Shown here one piece after another: positions 48,712-57,910 of a stretch of DNA of 64,000 nt. This DNA is from DATCZB01 sp035513215. Lineage in GTDB: Bacteria; Pseudomonadota; Gammaproteobacteria; Steroidobacterales; Rariloculaceae. Numbering within the stretch: the stretch's first letter is position 1; the number at the start of each line of letters is the position of its first letter. The notes beneath the pieces were generated by a model. The model had not been told where the DNA came from. It ran no database searches and was given only the letters and a program-made list of their open reading frames with translations. The position numbers were made by a program, and so were the translations under genes. The DNA is taken from NCBI GenBank assembly GCA_035513215.1, contig DATKCK010000061.1:23154-87153 (forward strand), in the 5' to 3' direction.

Positions 48712-50685
48712 ATGAATCGCACGAAGCCCTGCCCTTGCCGTCTCGCTGTCCTCTTCGTCGGCGCGACGCTCGCCGGCACGTGTTACGCCCAGAGCGCGAG
48801 CCGTATTCCGTTCGATTTCGAGACCTGGGATCAGTATCTCGGCGGTTCGGACTCGTCGCAGTATTCCTCGCTCGATCAGATCGATCGCGACAACGTCGGC
48901 GAGCTCGAGGTTGCCTGGAGCTTCGAGTACGGCGGCAACGCGCCGAACTTCAATCCGATCGTCGTCGACGGCGTCATGTACGTGCTGGCGCAGTTTCCGC
49001 GGCCCGAGCCTCCGGCCTTCGTCGCGCTCGACGCCGCGACGGGCGAGGAAATCTGGCGCTCGCCGATCCAGGGTCAGGTCGGATCCCGCGGCATCAATTA
49101 CTGGGAGAGCGAGGATCGCTCCGACCGCCGCCTGCTCTTTCTCAACAGCGGCATGATGTCGGCGATCGACGCCGATACGGGCGAGCCGATCACCTCTTTC
49201 GGCGACAACGGCAAGGTCGACATCCGGATCGGTCTCGAAGGCGACATCGACGAGATCCCGAGCATGCAGACCAGCAATCCCGGCCGCGTTTTCGAGGACC
49301 TGATGATCTACTCCCTTCCGGGCCGGGGCACGCGATACAATGCCTACCCCGCCGACATCCATGCCTACAACATCCTGACGGGCGAGCTCGAGTGGGTATT
49401 CCACATGGTGCCGCGCGAAGGCGAGTTCGGCGCCGACACCTGGCCGGCCGAAGGTCTCGGCAACTATGGCGGCGTCCACAACTGGAGCGAATCGACGGTC
49501 GACGTCGAGCTCGGCATCGTCTATATCCCGACCGGCACGGCGCGTTTCGATTTTTACGGCGGCAACCGGCACGGCGACAACCTGTTCGGCAACAGCATCG
49601 TCGCGCTCGATGCGCGCACGGGCGAGCGCATCTGGCACTTCCAGACGATTCACCACGACCTCTGGGATCTCGATATCCCGCAGGCGCCGAAACTTCTGAC
49701 CGTCAATCACGACGGCGAGGAGATCAAAGCCGTCGCGCAGGCCACGAAGCAGGGCCTTTTGTTCGTCTTCGACCGCGAGACCGGCGAGCCGCTCTGGCCC
49801 ATTGAGGAGCGGCCCGTTCCGGCCAGCGACGTGCCGGGCGAAGAAGCCTCGCCGACGCAGCCGTTTCCGACGAGACCGCCGCCGTTCGCGCGTCAGCTCT
49901 TCACCGTCGACGACATCAATCCCCATATCAGCGAGGAAGAGCAGGAGACCCTGCGCGAGAACCTGACCTCGGTCTGGCGCAACGAAGGCCCATACACGCC
50001 GCCGAGCCTCGAGGGCAGCGTCATGCTGCCGGGGCACAACGGCGGCACGAACTGGGGCGGCTCGGCCGTCGATCCAGTCAACGGCCGGTTCTTCGTCGTC
50101 TCGAAGGAGTTGCCGACGCTCGTGACGCTGTTTCCGCCTGGCGCCGGCCGCGGCGGATTCGGGGGCGGACGCGGCGGAATCGGCGCCAGCGACGAGGAGC
50201 CTGCGCCGATTCCGGGCGAGCACGAGGACTTCGTCCCGTACTCGTCGCCGGTCAACTTCATGCAGCAGAGTAACAGCCTGTCGGCCCTCGGGCCGCCCTG
50301 GTCGCAGCTCACGGCATACGACCTCAACACCGGCGAGATCATCTGGCAGGTGCCTAACGGCGGGGTCCACGATCTGATGCAGCAGGGCATCGACGACACG
50401 GGTTCCCATGCACCGCGCGGCGGCCCGGTCGTGACGGGGGGCGGCCTCGTCTTCGTAGCGACGTCGTCCGACCGCAAGCTCCGCGCGCGCGACGTCGACA
50501 CCGGCGAGGTGCTCTGGGAGCACGACCTGCCGGCCGGCTCCGACGGCGTCCCGGCGGTCTACGCCGTGGACGGCCGCCAGTACGTGGCCGTTCCGGTTGG
50601 CGGCAACGGTCTTTTCTCGAACAACCTGTCGATTCCGGAGGCCGGACCGAGCCAGTACCTCGTGTTCGCCCTGCCCGATGGCTGA
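48712..50685 (+). CDS. PQQ-dependent dehydrogenase (soluble quinoprotein)
   Basis: A 657-residue periplasmic protein (signal ends CYAQ) with a complete quinoprotein propeller: LGGSDSSQYSSLDQI near the N-terminus, IWHFQTIHHDLWDLDIPQAP (about 305-324), typical of glucose dehydrogenase-like PQQ enzymes, and GGLVFVATSSDRKLRARD near the end. A Gly-rich loop (GGFGGGRGGIGA) lies at about 482-493. No heme motif is present. It is paralogous to 55892-57832. It is downstream of the aldolase/Dha block; whether it is co-transcribed is unclear. Confidence 0.87.
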   Translation: MNRTKPCPCRLAVLFVGATLAGTCYAQSASRIPFDFETWDQYLGGSDSSQYSSLDQIDRDNVGELEVAWSFEYGGNAPNFNPIVVDGVMYVLAQFPRPEPPAFVALDAATGEEIWRSPIQGQVGSRGINYWESEDRSDRRLLFLNSGMMSAIDADTGEPITSFGDNGKVDIRIGLEGDIDEIPSMQTSNPGRVFEDLMIYSLPGRGTRYNAYPADIHAYNILTGELEWVFHMVPREGEFGADTWPAEGLGNYGGVHNWSESTVDVELGIVYIPTGTARFDFYGGNRHGDNLFGNSIVALDARTGERIWHFQTIHHDLWDLDIPQAPKLLTVNHDGEEIKAVAQATKQGLLFVFDRETGEPLWPIEERPVPASDVPGEEASPTQPFPTRPPPFARQLFTVDDINPHISEEEQETLRENLTSVWRNEGPYTPPSLEGSVMLPGHNGGTNWGGSAVDPVNGRFFVVSKELPTLVTLFPPGAGRGGFGGGRGGIGASDEEPAPIPGEHEDFVPYSSPVNFMQQSNSLSALGPPWSQLTAYDLNTGEIIWQVPNGGVHDLMQQGIDDTGSHAPRGGPVVTGGGLVFVATSSDRKLRARDVDTGEVLWEHDLPAGSDGVPAVYAVDGRQYVAVPVGGNGLFSNNLSIPEAGPSQYLVFALPDG

Positions 50686-50803
50686 CCGGGCTTGCACCGG
50701 CCAAAAAATGTGAACCAGGTCTTGTTGCCGAGCAGAGACAGTTGTTTACATAAGCTTCGCGTGGTAGATAGGTATCCTTTCTAACACCCTGAGGGACAAC
50801 GAG

Positions 50804-51355
50804 ATGTTTGAGCTTGGCAGAAAAGATGCGGATTCGGGCCATACGGCGTCGGGGCAGTCGGCCACCGGACAGGCGGCGAGCGCCGCGCCGCGCGCGGCCT
50901 CGGGCCAGGGCGCGATCATCGGAAGGTCGATCAAAATCAATGGCGACGTCAAGGGCGCCGAGGATCTAAGAATCGAGGGCGACGTCAGCGGGACCGTGGA
51001 GCTCAAGAGCAACAGCCTGACGGTCGGCAAGGAAGGCAAGGTCAGCGCGGATATCTACGCGCGCTCGATTACCGTCGAAGGCACGACGGAAGGCGATCTG
51101 TTCGCCTCGGAGCGCATCGCGATCCGGGCGAGCGCCAACGTTCGCGGCAACCTGCTTGCGCCGCGTGTCTCGCTCGAGGAAGGCGCGCGATTCAAGGGCG
51201 CGATCGAGATGGACCCGCAGGCTGTCGAAAAAGTCCTCGGGCCCACCCAGGGGCAGGCCAAGTCGGGAGGCACTCCCGATTCGCTCGCGTCGAAGCCGAA
51301 CGGGAACGCGAAGGCGGCCAGCGAGCCCGCGAGCGTCGTGTCGGCCGGCCGCTAA
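50804..51355 (+). CDS. Bactofilin (polymer-forming cytoskeletal protein)
   Basis: A 183-residue protein with a central beta-helical bactofilin domain (about 43-140): IIGRSIKINGDVKGAEDLRIEGDVSGTVEL, ADIYARSITVEGTTEGDLFASERI. It is flanked by low-complexity Ala/Gly/Ser termini that are usual in the family. Bactofilins polymerise without nucleotides and localise envelope enzymes. It is followed 12 bp later by a methyltransferase-like gene on the same strand. Confidence 0.92.
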   Translation: MFELGRKDADSGHTASGQSATGQAASAAPRAASGQGAIIGRSIKINGDVKGAEDLRIEGDVSGTVELKSNSLTVGKEGKVSADIYARSITVEGTTEGDLFASERIAIRASANVRGNLLAPRVSLEEGARFKGAIEMDPQAVEKVLGPTQGQAKSGGTPDSLASKPNGNAKAASEPASVVSAGR

Positions 51356-51367
51356 GGACCGACAGGC

Positions 51368-52057
51368 TTGAGCACTGCAGCGGCTGCTCTGCCGACATCG
51401 GCACTCGACTCAGGCGAACCGCGCGTCGCGACGTTCAAGGCGCCCCTGCTCTCCCGGATTCTCGAGGGCGACGATCCGGAACGGCGCGCGGTCGTGCTCG
51501 ATCTCGGTGGCCCGTGCCAGCTTTTGATCGAGCGGCTGAGCTCAACGCGGCGGCTCCGCCTCGAGATCGCCGATCTGTTCGCGATGGGCAGCCTGCCGGT
51601 GCTCGCGAGTCTCGCATCGAGCGAGGATGCCGCGGAAACGCACGCGGCGACGATAAGGCGCGTGCTGCCGGTGGCCAATGACGAGCCGCTCGACCTCGTT
51701 CTGTGCTGGGACCTGCCGAACTACCTGCCGCCGAAGGTCCTGCGGTATTTCTTCGATGCGATCGCGCGGCGGGCGGCGCCCCGGTGCCGCCTGCACATGC
51801 TGATTGCGTACTCGAAGCGTGAAATGCCGGCCGCGCCCGCGCGCTACGTGCCCGAGCCCGACGACCGGCTGACGCAGATCTGCGCCGACTCGGTGACTGG
51901 CAAGGCGCCGCGATACTCCCCCGAGGAGCTCGCTTCTCTGGTCGGAAAATTCCGCTACGAGCGCGGCGTCCTGCTGGCCAACGGCATGCAGGAATTCGTC
52001 TACGCCTGCCCCGACGGGCCGGGCGCAGACAAGCCCACGTCCCGATCCCGCCGCTGA
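51368..52057 (+). CDS. Methyltransferase-like protein paired with bactofilin
   Basis: A 229-residue protein starting at TTG 51368. RAVVLDLGGPCQLLIERL (about 39-56) resembles motif I of class I SAM methyltransferases but is altered (LGGP for GxGxG), and LDLVLCWDLPNYLPP resembles motif IV. C-terminal FRYERGVLLANGMQEFVYAC looks like the final strand pair. Catalytic status is doubtful. Its tight spacing to the bactofilin gene suggests a shared role in envelope or localisation. It converges with the carboxylesterase with no gap. Confidence 0.6.
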   Translation: MSTAAAALPTSALDSGEPRVATFKAPLLSRILEGDDPERRAVVLDLGGPCQLLIERLSSTRRLRLEIADLFAMGSLPVLASLASSEDAAETHAATIRRVLPVANDEPLDLVLCWDLPNYLPPKVLRYFFDAIARRAAPRCRLHMLIAYSKREMPAAPARYVPEPDDRLTQICADSVTGKAPRYSPEELASLVGKFRYERGVLLANGMQEFVYACPDGPGADKPTSRSRR

Positions 52058-53554
52058 TCAGTCGGTCAAACCCTCGAGCTGCTCCTGTAGCTGCGACTCG
52101 AAGGTCTGCATGCTCTGCGCCGTCGGGAGCGTCTCCGCAGCCGGATCGGCATCGAGTATCGCCGCATCGACCGCGTCGAGCCCCGCGTGCGCCGGCCAGC
52201 GCGGCAGGCCTTCGCCGTTCGGATCGCCCGAGCGGGCGAAATTGACCCAGTAAGACGCGATCGTATCGGCCAGGCGCTGATCCGCCTCCGACGCGGCGAC
52301 GGCCTCGGCGTCGCTCGAGTCCGGAAAGAGCGGCACCTCGCCGAGGTTGTCGAAAACATATTTGACCTCGGCTGCATGCACGGGCAGAAACTGTTCGCTG
52401 TCGGCGGCTTCCTGCGTGAACCAGTAAACCCACGCGTTCTGCCCAGCCTCGCGCGCGTACTCGGCGATGCGCCGCGCGACCCAGAAGATGCGATCCGACG
52501 GGTTGTCGTCGGCCGGAGGCCGACCGCCGCCGCCGAAGGCCATCTCGGCGGCGTTGGCGCCCATCAGCACATCGACGTCGTGCTGCCTGCCTTTGGCGAA
52601 GACGACCGCGGGATCCTCGGGGATCGCGTAGTCGTCGACGATCATCGTCTGCGCGCGGAACGTGGCCGTGACCGCCTCGGGCGTCAGCGCACGCATTGCC
52701 TCCAGCGTGCTTAAGGCCGCGGCCGCGGCCTGCTCGGCGCCCGCCCGCTCCTGGGCCTCGAGCGTCGCGTTCGGCCCGTTCGGCGACGCGCCGCCGCCCA
52801 TGATGCTCTGTGCGATCGCGCGGTGAAACAGCCCCTCGGTCAGCGGCGAGGTCATCAGCGACGTGATCGCCATCGCGCCGGCCGACTGGCCGAAGATGGT
52901 GACGTTGCCGGGATCGCCGCCGAATGCCTCGATGTTCCGCTGCACCCAATCGAGCGAGGCGACCATATCGAGAATGCCGTAGTTGCCCGAGCTGCCGTAG
53001 CCGGACTCGGCCGAAAGCGCCGGATGCGCAAGGAATCCGAAAGGCCCGAGCCGGTAGTTCATCGTGACGACGACCGCGCCGCGCTCGGCCAGCGCCGTGC
53101 CGTCATAGAGGGGAGGCGCGCCGCCGCCGTCCGTGAAGGCGCCGCCATAAAAGAACACCAGGACCGGCAGCCGCTCGGACGCCGACCCGGCCGGTGTCCA
53201 GACGTTGAGGTAAAGGCAGTCCTCGCCGAGCGGCGGCGAGCCGTCCATGTTCGCGATGTTGATGTAGCGCGGGCGCGTGTCGGCCTGGATACAGACGTTG
53301 CCGAACTCGCTGGCGTTGCGCACGCCTTCCCAGGGCTCGACCGGCTGCGGCGCGCGCCATCGATTCTCGCCGACCGGTGGCGCCGCGAACGGCAGCCCGC
53401 GATAGCTGCGCACTCCCGATGCGGAAACGATGTCGCTGGAGACGACGCCCTCGGCGACGCGAACCTCGTCGGCGATTCCTGCCCCGCAAGCCACGGTCAG
53501 GATTGCGAAGCCCGTCAGCGCGCCGGCAAGCCGGCTCGAATCGGTCCGGTGCAT
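52058..53554 (-). CDS. Type-B carboxylesterase, exported
   Basis: A 498-residue enzyme with signal peptide (about 1-29). EDCLYLNVW (111-119) and GQSAGA (222-227, nucleophile Ser224, the more common Glu replaced by Gln) mark the type-B carboxylesterase family. YRGLPFAAPPVGENRW is the usual N-terminal block. It hydrolyses esters in the periplasm. It is third in a tight operon (2- to 4-bp gaps) behind two secreted WMG-family paralogues, so an ester substrate may be prepared for these or for the PQQ enzymes. Confidence 0.9.
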   Translation of the reverse strand: MHRTDSSRLAGALTGFAILTVACGAGIADEVRVAEGVVSSDIVSASGVRSYRGLPFAAPPVGENRWRAPQPVEPWEGVRNASEFGNVCIQADTRPRYINIANMDGSPPLGEDCLYLNVWTPAGSASERLPVLVFFYGGAFTDGGGAPPLYDGTALAERGAVVVTMNYRLGPFGFLAHPALSAESGYGSSGNYGILDMVASLDWVQRNIEAFGGDPGNVTIFGQSAGAMAITSLMTSPLTEGLFHRAIAQSIMGGGASPNGPNATLEAQERAGAEQAAAAALSTLEAMRALTPEAVTATFRAQTMIVDDYAIPEDPAVVFAKGRQHDVDVLMGANAAEMAFGGGGRPPADDNPSDRIFWVARRIAEYAREAGQNAWVYWFTQEAADSEQFLPVHAAEVKYVFDNLGEVPLFPDSSDAEAVAASEADQRLADTIASYWVNFARSGDPNGEGLPRWPAHAGLDAVDAAILDADPAAETLPTAQSMQTFESQLQEQLEGLTD

Positions 53555-53556
53555 GC

Positions 53557-54627
53557 CTAGTCCTCCCTCGGCTCGCCTGAGGGCGTCAGCCCGCGCTCGT
53601 AACGAGACGTCTCGATGAAGTTACGCACGGCCGTGTTGTCCTCGTGGCAGGCGTACTCGAAAAACTGATAATCCTCATCGAGAACCATCGGGTAGCTGAC
53701 GGTCCACTGGTCGGTCAGCACCTCGGGATCCTCGATCGTCATCTCGTAGTTGATTCGGTCGGGGGCGACCCGCGTGAAGCGCTCGATCGTGCGAATGCCC
53801 GGCGTCGACGGCGTGTCGCCCGCCGGCGATCCCGGAATGCCGACGTTAGTCATGCCGACCTCGCCGTTGTAGTTCGTCGTCTCGACGACCAGCGTCGCGC
53901 CGTCGAAGTAGCCGCGCGACGCGCCCATCCATTGCCTGACCTCGGAATCGAGCGGCGGTCGGCCGTCGAGCGGAACAATGCGCGACTCGTGAATCATCTC
54001 GAGATCGATGATGACGTAACCCGGCGACTGAAGAATCCGGATGCCGTTGTTGTAGTTGAACGGCAGCATCGAGTTCGGCATGCCGCGCGTGATGCAGCGA
54101 TCCCAGGTGTCGAAGTCGTCCTGGGGACTATCGAATGGGCCGCCGGAATTCTGCACGCTCCAGCTACTGCCAAAATTCGACCGCAATTCCTCGCCGCGCG
54201 CCGTCAGCGCCGGAAAGCGCCCGTTGTCCGGGTACGAGATCAGCGACGTCAGGCGCGCCGCATCGACGGTCGTCGTCGCCTCGGCCCAGTGGCCCATGCC
54301 CATGCTCTTGCTCGAGATCTCCTGCTGATACCGCTCCTCGCGGGCCTCGAGGCGCTGCTGCGCCAGCGCGTATTCCTCGTCGGTCAGGAGTTGGCGATCG
54401 CCATACTGCTCGTTGCGCTGTAGCGGCGTGCTGATCAGATGCATGATCGGCCACATGCCCTGAAGGTCCGGGTCGCCCCATTCCGTCATCGGATGCGGGG
54501 AGCCGTCCGCGTACGTGAGCTCTGCGCCGCGCTGAGCGAGCGCGCCGCTCATGCAAAGCGCACCGGCGCAGATTGCCAAGCCGGCACGCCGGCAGGTGCG
54601 CAGTCGCGCATGGGAAAACCTGGTCAT
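53557..54627 (-). CDS. Secreted WMG...ETLV-family protein, tandem copy 2
   Basis: A 356-residue exported protein (signal ends GALAQ). It contains WGDPDLQGMWPIMHL, CITRGMPNSMLPFNYNNGI, EMIHESRIVPLDG, QWMGASRGYFDGATLVVETTNYNG and IERFTRV...NYEMTIEDP. It is very similar to the next upstream gene and shares the WMG core and final domain with the products at 43168 and 57911. Acidobacterial and proteobacterial relatives are uncharacterised. It starts 4 bp after the upstream paralogue and ends 2 bp before the esterase start. Confidence 0.8.
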   Translation of the reverse strand: MTRFSHARLRTCRRAGLAICAGALCMSGALAQRGAELTYADGSPHPMTEWGDPDLQGMWPIMHLISTPLQRNEQYGDRQLLTDEEYALAQQRLEAREERYQQEISSKSMGMGHWAEATTTVDAARLTSLISYPDNGRFPALTARGEELRSNFGSSWSVQNSGGPFDSPQDDFDTWDRCITRGMPNSMLPFNYNNGIRILQSPGYVIIDLEMIHESRIVPLDGRPPLDSEVRQWMGASRGYFDGATLVVETTNYNGEVGMTNVGIPGSPAGDTPSTPGIRTIERFTRVAPDRINYEMTIEDPEVLTDQWTVSYPMVLDEDYQFFEYACHEDNTAVRNFIETSRYERGLTPSGEPRED

Positions 54628-54631
54628 TGAT

Positions 54632-55705
54632 TCACTCCTCTGTCGGCTCGCCCGACGGCGTCAGGCCGCGTTCGTACCGCGACGTTTCGATGAAATTGCG
54701 CACTGCCGTGTTGTCCTCGTGGCAGGCGTACTCGAAGAACTGATACTCCGGATCGAGAATCATCGGATAGCTGATCGTCCATCTGTCGTTCAGTATCGCG
54801 GGATCCTCGATCGTCATCTCGTAATCGATGCGCGTGTCGCTGACGCGCGTGAAGCGCTCGGTCGTCCTCATTCCTGTCGTCGACGGCAGGTCGCCGCCGC
54901 GCGGCGCGCCGGGAATGCCGACGATGATCATGTTGACCTCGGCATTGAAGTTCGTCGTCTCGACGACGAGCGTCTCGTCGTCCCAGTAGCCGCGCGACGC
55001 GCCCATCCACTGACGGATCGCCGGATCGAGCGGCTCGCCGTCGATCGGGACGATGCGCGACTCGTGAATCATCTCGGTGTCGATGACGACGAAGCCGGGC
55101 GACTGAACGATGCGTATGCCGTTGTTGTAGTTGTACGGCAGCATCGAGCTCGGCAGACCGCGCGTGATGCAGCGATCCCAGGGATCGAAGTCTTCCGTCG
55201 GCGAGTCGAAAACCTGTCGGCCGAAGTCGTCGCTTCCGAACTGCGGGCGCAACGCTTCGCCCTGCGCCGTCAGGCCGGGGAACTGGCCGTCCTCCGGATA
55301 GGAGATCAGCGAGGTCAGCGCAATGGCTTCGACGGACTGCGTCGTTTCGGCCCAGTGGCCCATGCCCATTCGACCGCTCTCGACCTCACCGTGATAATTG
55401 GCCTCGCGGCGATCGAGCGCCGCCTGGGCCCTTTCGATCTCCTCTTCGTTCCGGAACCGGCGCGTGCCGAATTCCTCAGGGCGCTGAAGCGGCGTGCTGA
55501 ACAGATGCATGATCGGCCACATGCCCTGAAGATCGGGGTCGCCCCAGGCCGTGGTCGGATGCGGGGAGCCGTCGGGATAGGCGTAGGCGGCCGCGGCCTG
55601 CGGAGCGTCGGCCACTGCCGCCTCACTACCCTGTTCGGGCCCCGAGCAGGCTGCCAGAACGGCACTCGCGCCGACGACTCCCAGCGCGACGATTCGCTCG
55701 TTCAT
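54632..55705 (-). CDS. Secreted lipoprotein of the WMG...ETLV family, tandem copy 1
   Basis: A 357-residue protein closely paralogous to 53557-54627 (SPHPTTAWGDPDLQGMWPIMHL, CITRGLPSSMLPYNYNNGI, QWMGASRGYWDDETLVVETTNFN), but its N-terminus ends in AVLAAC, a lipobox, so this copy is membrane-anchored whereas the other is released. First gene of a three-gene operon with the type-B carboxylesterase. Upstream is a 186-bp gap shared with the divergent PQQ dehydrogenase, where a common regulator could act. Confidence 0.8.
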   Translation of the reverse strand: MNERIVALGVVGASAVLAACSGPEQGSEAAVADAPQAAAAYAYPDGSPHPTTAWGDPDLQGMWPIMHLFSTPLQRPEEFGTRRFRNEEEIERAQAALDRREANYHGEVESGRMGMGHWAETTQSVEAIALTSLISYPEDGQFPGLTAQGEALRPQFGSDDFGRQVFDSPTEDFDPWDRCITRGLPSSMLPYNYNNGIRIVQSPGFVVIDTEMIHESRIVPIDGEPLDPAIRQWMGASRGYWDDETLVVETTNFNAEVNMIIVGIPGAPRGGDLPSTTGMRTTERFTRVSDTRIDYEMTIEDPAILNDRWTISYPMILDPEYQFFEYACHEDNTAVRNFIETSRYERGLTPSGEPTEE

Positions 55706-55891
55706 GCAATCCCCTCCGTCCTTGTTCTGCGTCAGGATGCGCGCAGGTTTGTCCCGAAATTATACGATCTAGACAGACGGAGGGTCGAGGCATTCCCATC
55801 TAAAGTTATCTCGGCGAGTCTGGGAAACGCCTACCTGCTGGGTGTATCGTAGATGGCCTCAGAATGAACTTAAAGATCGGGGATACCCCAG

Positions 55892-57832
55892 ATGATTGGA
55901 CCTCGTAAGGCCGCTCTGGCCTCAGCGATTGCGCTCGCCTGCGGCACGTTCAGCTTGGGCGCGCGCGCGCAGGACGGCGCGATTCCGGACGGCGACTGGC
56001 GAATGATCAACCGTGACCTCACAGCCACGCGTTTCTCGCCGCTCGGACAGATCGACACGCGAAACGTCGGCGATCTCGAGCTCGTCTGGAGCTATCAGCT
56101 CGGCGGCAACTCGACGGCCGTCCCGATCGTCATCGACGGCATGATGTATGTGCCGAACGGCGGCAGCGTCGTCGCCCTCGACGCCGACACCGGCGCGGAA
56201 ATCTGGGCCACCGAGCTCGGGCCGAATACCGAGGACGGCGGTCGCGGCTTCGGCGGCAGGGGTCGCGGACCCACGGCCTCGTCACGCGGCGTCAGCTACT
56301 GGCCCGGCAACGCCGAGCACGGCCCCCGGATTCTTTTCATGACGGGCCCCGAGCTCTGGGCCCTCGATGCCGCGACCGGCAAGCGCGTCCCGAGCTTTGG
56401 CGACAGCGGCACGGTTGCGGTCGGCGTCTCGTACAACGGCACGCCGACGATCTACGACAACATCGCGATCATCGGCGCCGCGAGTCTCGAGCTGCCGCAG
56501 GGAGCCCCCGGCAATCCGCGTGCCTTCGACGTGGTCACCGGCGAGCGGCTCTGGGAATTCTGGACCGTTCCGCGGCCCGGCCAGCCGTATAACGAAACCT
56601 GGGGCGACGGCTGGGACGGCCGGGGCGGGACGAACATGTGGGGCTTCGCGGCCGCAGTCGATGCCGAGACCGGCATCGCCTATCTGCCGATCGCCGGTCC
56701 CGCGCCGAATTACTACGGCGGCGGGCGTCCCGGTGCGAACCTCTTCGGCAACTCGATCGTCGCCGTCGATGCCAGGACAGGCGAGTACCGCTGGCACTTC
56801 CAGACCGTTCATCACGATCTGTGGGACATCGACATGGCTTTCGCCGGCGGCCTATTCGAGGTCGAGCGCGACGGAGAGACGCATCCGGCGATCGCGAACG
56901 TCGGCAAGTCGAGCTATCTGTTCATCCTGAATCGCGAGACCGGCGAGCCGATCATTCCGGTCGAGGAGCGGCCCGTCCCGCAGGGCGACGTGCCGACCGA
57001 ATGGTATTCGCCGACGCAGCCTTTCCCTGTCGCGCCGCCACCGCTGTCGCGCGTCAGCTTCGATCCCGACACGGACATCGTGACGGCCGAGGACACCAGC
57101 GAGGTGCACCGGCAGGCCTGCATCGAGTTCATGGAGCGCAGCGGCGGGTATTACAACGCCGGACCGTTCACGCCGTTCCTGTACAAGGCACCGAACGCCG
57201 AGCCCAGGTCGACGATCCAGTTCCCGGGTGGTACGGGCGGCGTCAACTGGGGCGGGCCGGCCGTGGATCCGCGGACCGGGATCATCTACGCCAACGCCCA
57301 CGAGACATCGCTCGTCGGCTGGGTCGAGGACAAGGATCCGGACGTGACCTACAGCTTCGAGGCGGCCGGCTCGACGCAGCCTTACGATCGCGCCAGCATT
57401 CTCGGCGTCGGACCCTTTTTCACGTTCGGCGCGCCGATCAGCGGGCAGTACGACGAGGACGGCCGCGCCGTCGGTCCCACGCTACCGTGTCAGCGGCCGC
57501 CGTGGGGCACGCTGAATGCCGTCGACTCGAGCACCGCCGAGATCCTGTGGCGCGTGCCGCTCGGGCTCAACCAGAATCTGCCCGAAGGCAAGCAGCTCGT
57601 CGGCAACTCCGGAAGCGCTGGGCCTTCCGTCACGGCCGGCGGGCTCGTCTTCGTCGGGGCGACCGGCGACCGGCGGTTCCGCGCTTTCGACGCGGCCACC
57701 GGCGAAGAGCTTTGGCAGACGCGCGTCGACGGCAATGCCAACGCAAACCCGATGAGTTACGCAGGCAGCAGCGGCGAGCAGCGCGTCGCCATCATCGCGG
57801 GTGGCACCGTGATGGTATACGGTCTGCCCTAG
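55892..57832 (+). CDS. PQQ-dependent dehydrogenase (soluble quinoprotein), paralogue
   Basis: A 646-residue periplasmic quinoprotein (signal ends GARAQ). INRDLTATRFSPLGQIDTRNVGDLELVWSY starts the propeller, YRWHFQTVHHDLWDIDMAFAG is the same active-site region as in the 48712 paralogue, and GGLVFVGATGDRRFRAFD the closing blade. Gly/Arg-rich GGRGFGGRGRGP at about 111-122 is an odd loop. It is followed by the secreted WMG-family gene (78-bp gap) and DUF6152, so this is the fullest copy of the module. Confidence 0.87.
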   Translation: MIGPRKAALASAIALACGTFSLGARAQDGAIPDGDWRMINRDLTATRFSPLGQIDTRNVGDLELVWSYQLGGNSTAVPIVIDGMMYVPNGGSVVALDADTGAEIWATELGPNTEDGGRGFGGRGRGPTASSRGVSYWPGNAEHGPRILFMTGPELWALDAATGKRVPSFGDSGTVAVGVSYNGTPTIYDNIAIIGAASLELPQGAPGNPRAFDVVTGERLWEFWTVPRPGQPYNETWGDGWDGRGGTNMWGFAAAVDAETGIAYLPIAGPAPNYYGGGRPGANLFGNSIVAVDARTGEYRWHFQTVHHDLWDIDMAFAGGLFEVERDGETHPAIANVGKSSYLFILNRETGEPIIPVEERPVPQGDVPTEWYSPTQPFPVAPPPLSRVSFDPDTDIVTAEDTSEVHRQACIEFMERSGGYYNAGPFTPFLYKAPNAEPRSTIQFPGGTGGVNWGGPAVDPRTGIIYANAHETSLVGWVEDKDPDVTYSFEAAGSTQPYDRASILGVGPFFTFGAPISGQYDEDGRAVGPTLPCQRPPWGTLNAVDSSTAEILWRVPLGLNQNLPEGKQLVGNSGSAGPSVTAGGLVFVGATGDRRFRAFDAATGEELWQTRVDGNANANPMSYAGSSGEQRVAIIAGGTVMVYGLP

Positions 57833-57910
57833 GCCGTGACTCGGGATGTCAAACTCCCTTAAGATCACGGATTGAATTCAAAGAACAGACTCTTCGAGAG
57901 GGGATTGGGA

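Noticed and set aside
48637..50697. 686-residue open frame antisense to the PQQ dehydrogenase
   Set aside because: Antisense artefact of high GC codon use; the plus-strand frame has signal peptide and propeller motifs.
35827..57832. Quinoproteins considered as methanol/ethanol dehydrogenases
   Set aside because: No adjacent Cys-Cys pair and no fused cytochrome c domain seen; called PQQ-type dehydrogenases without substrate.
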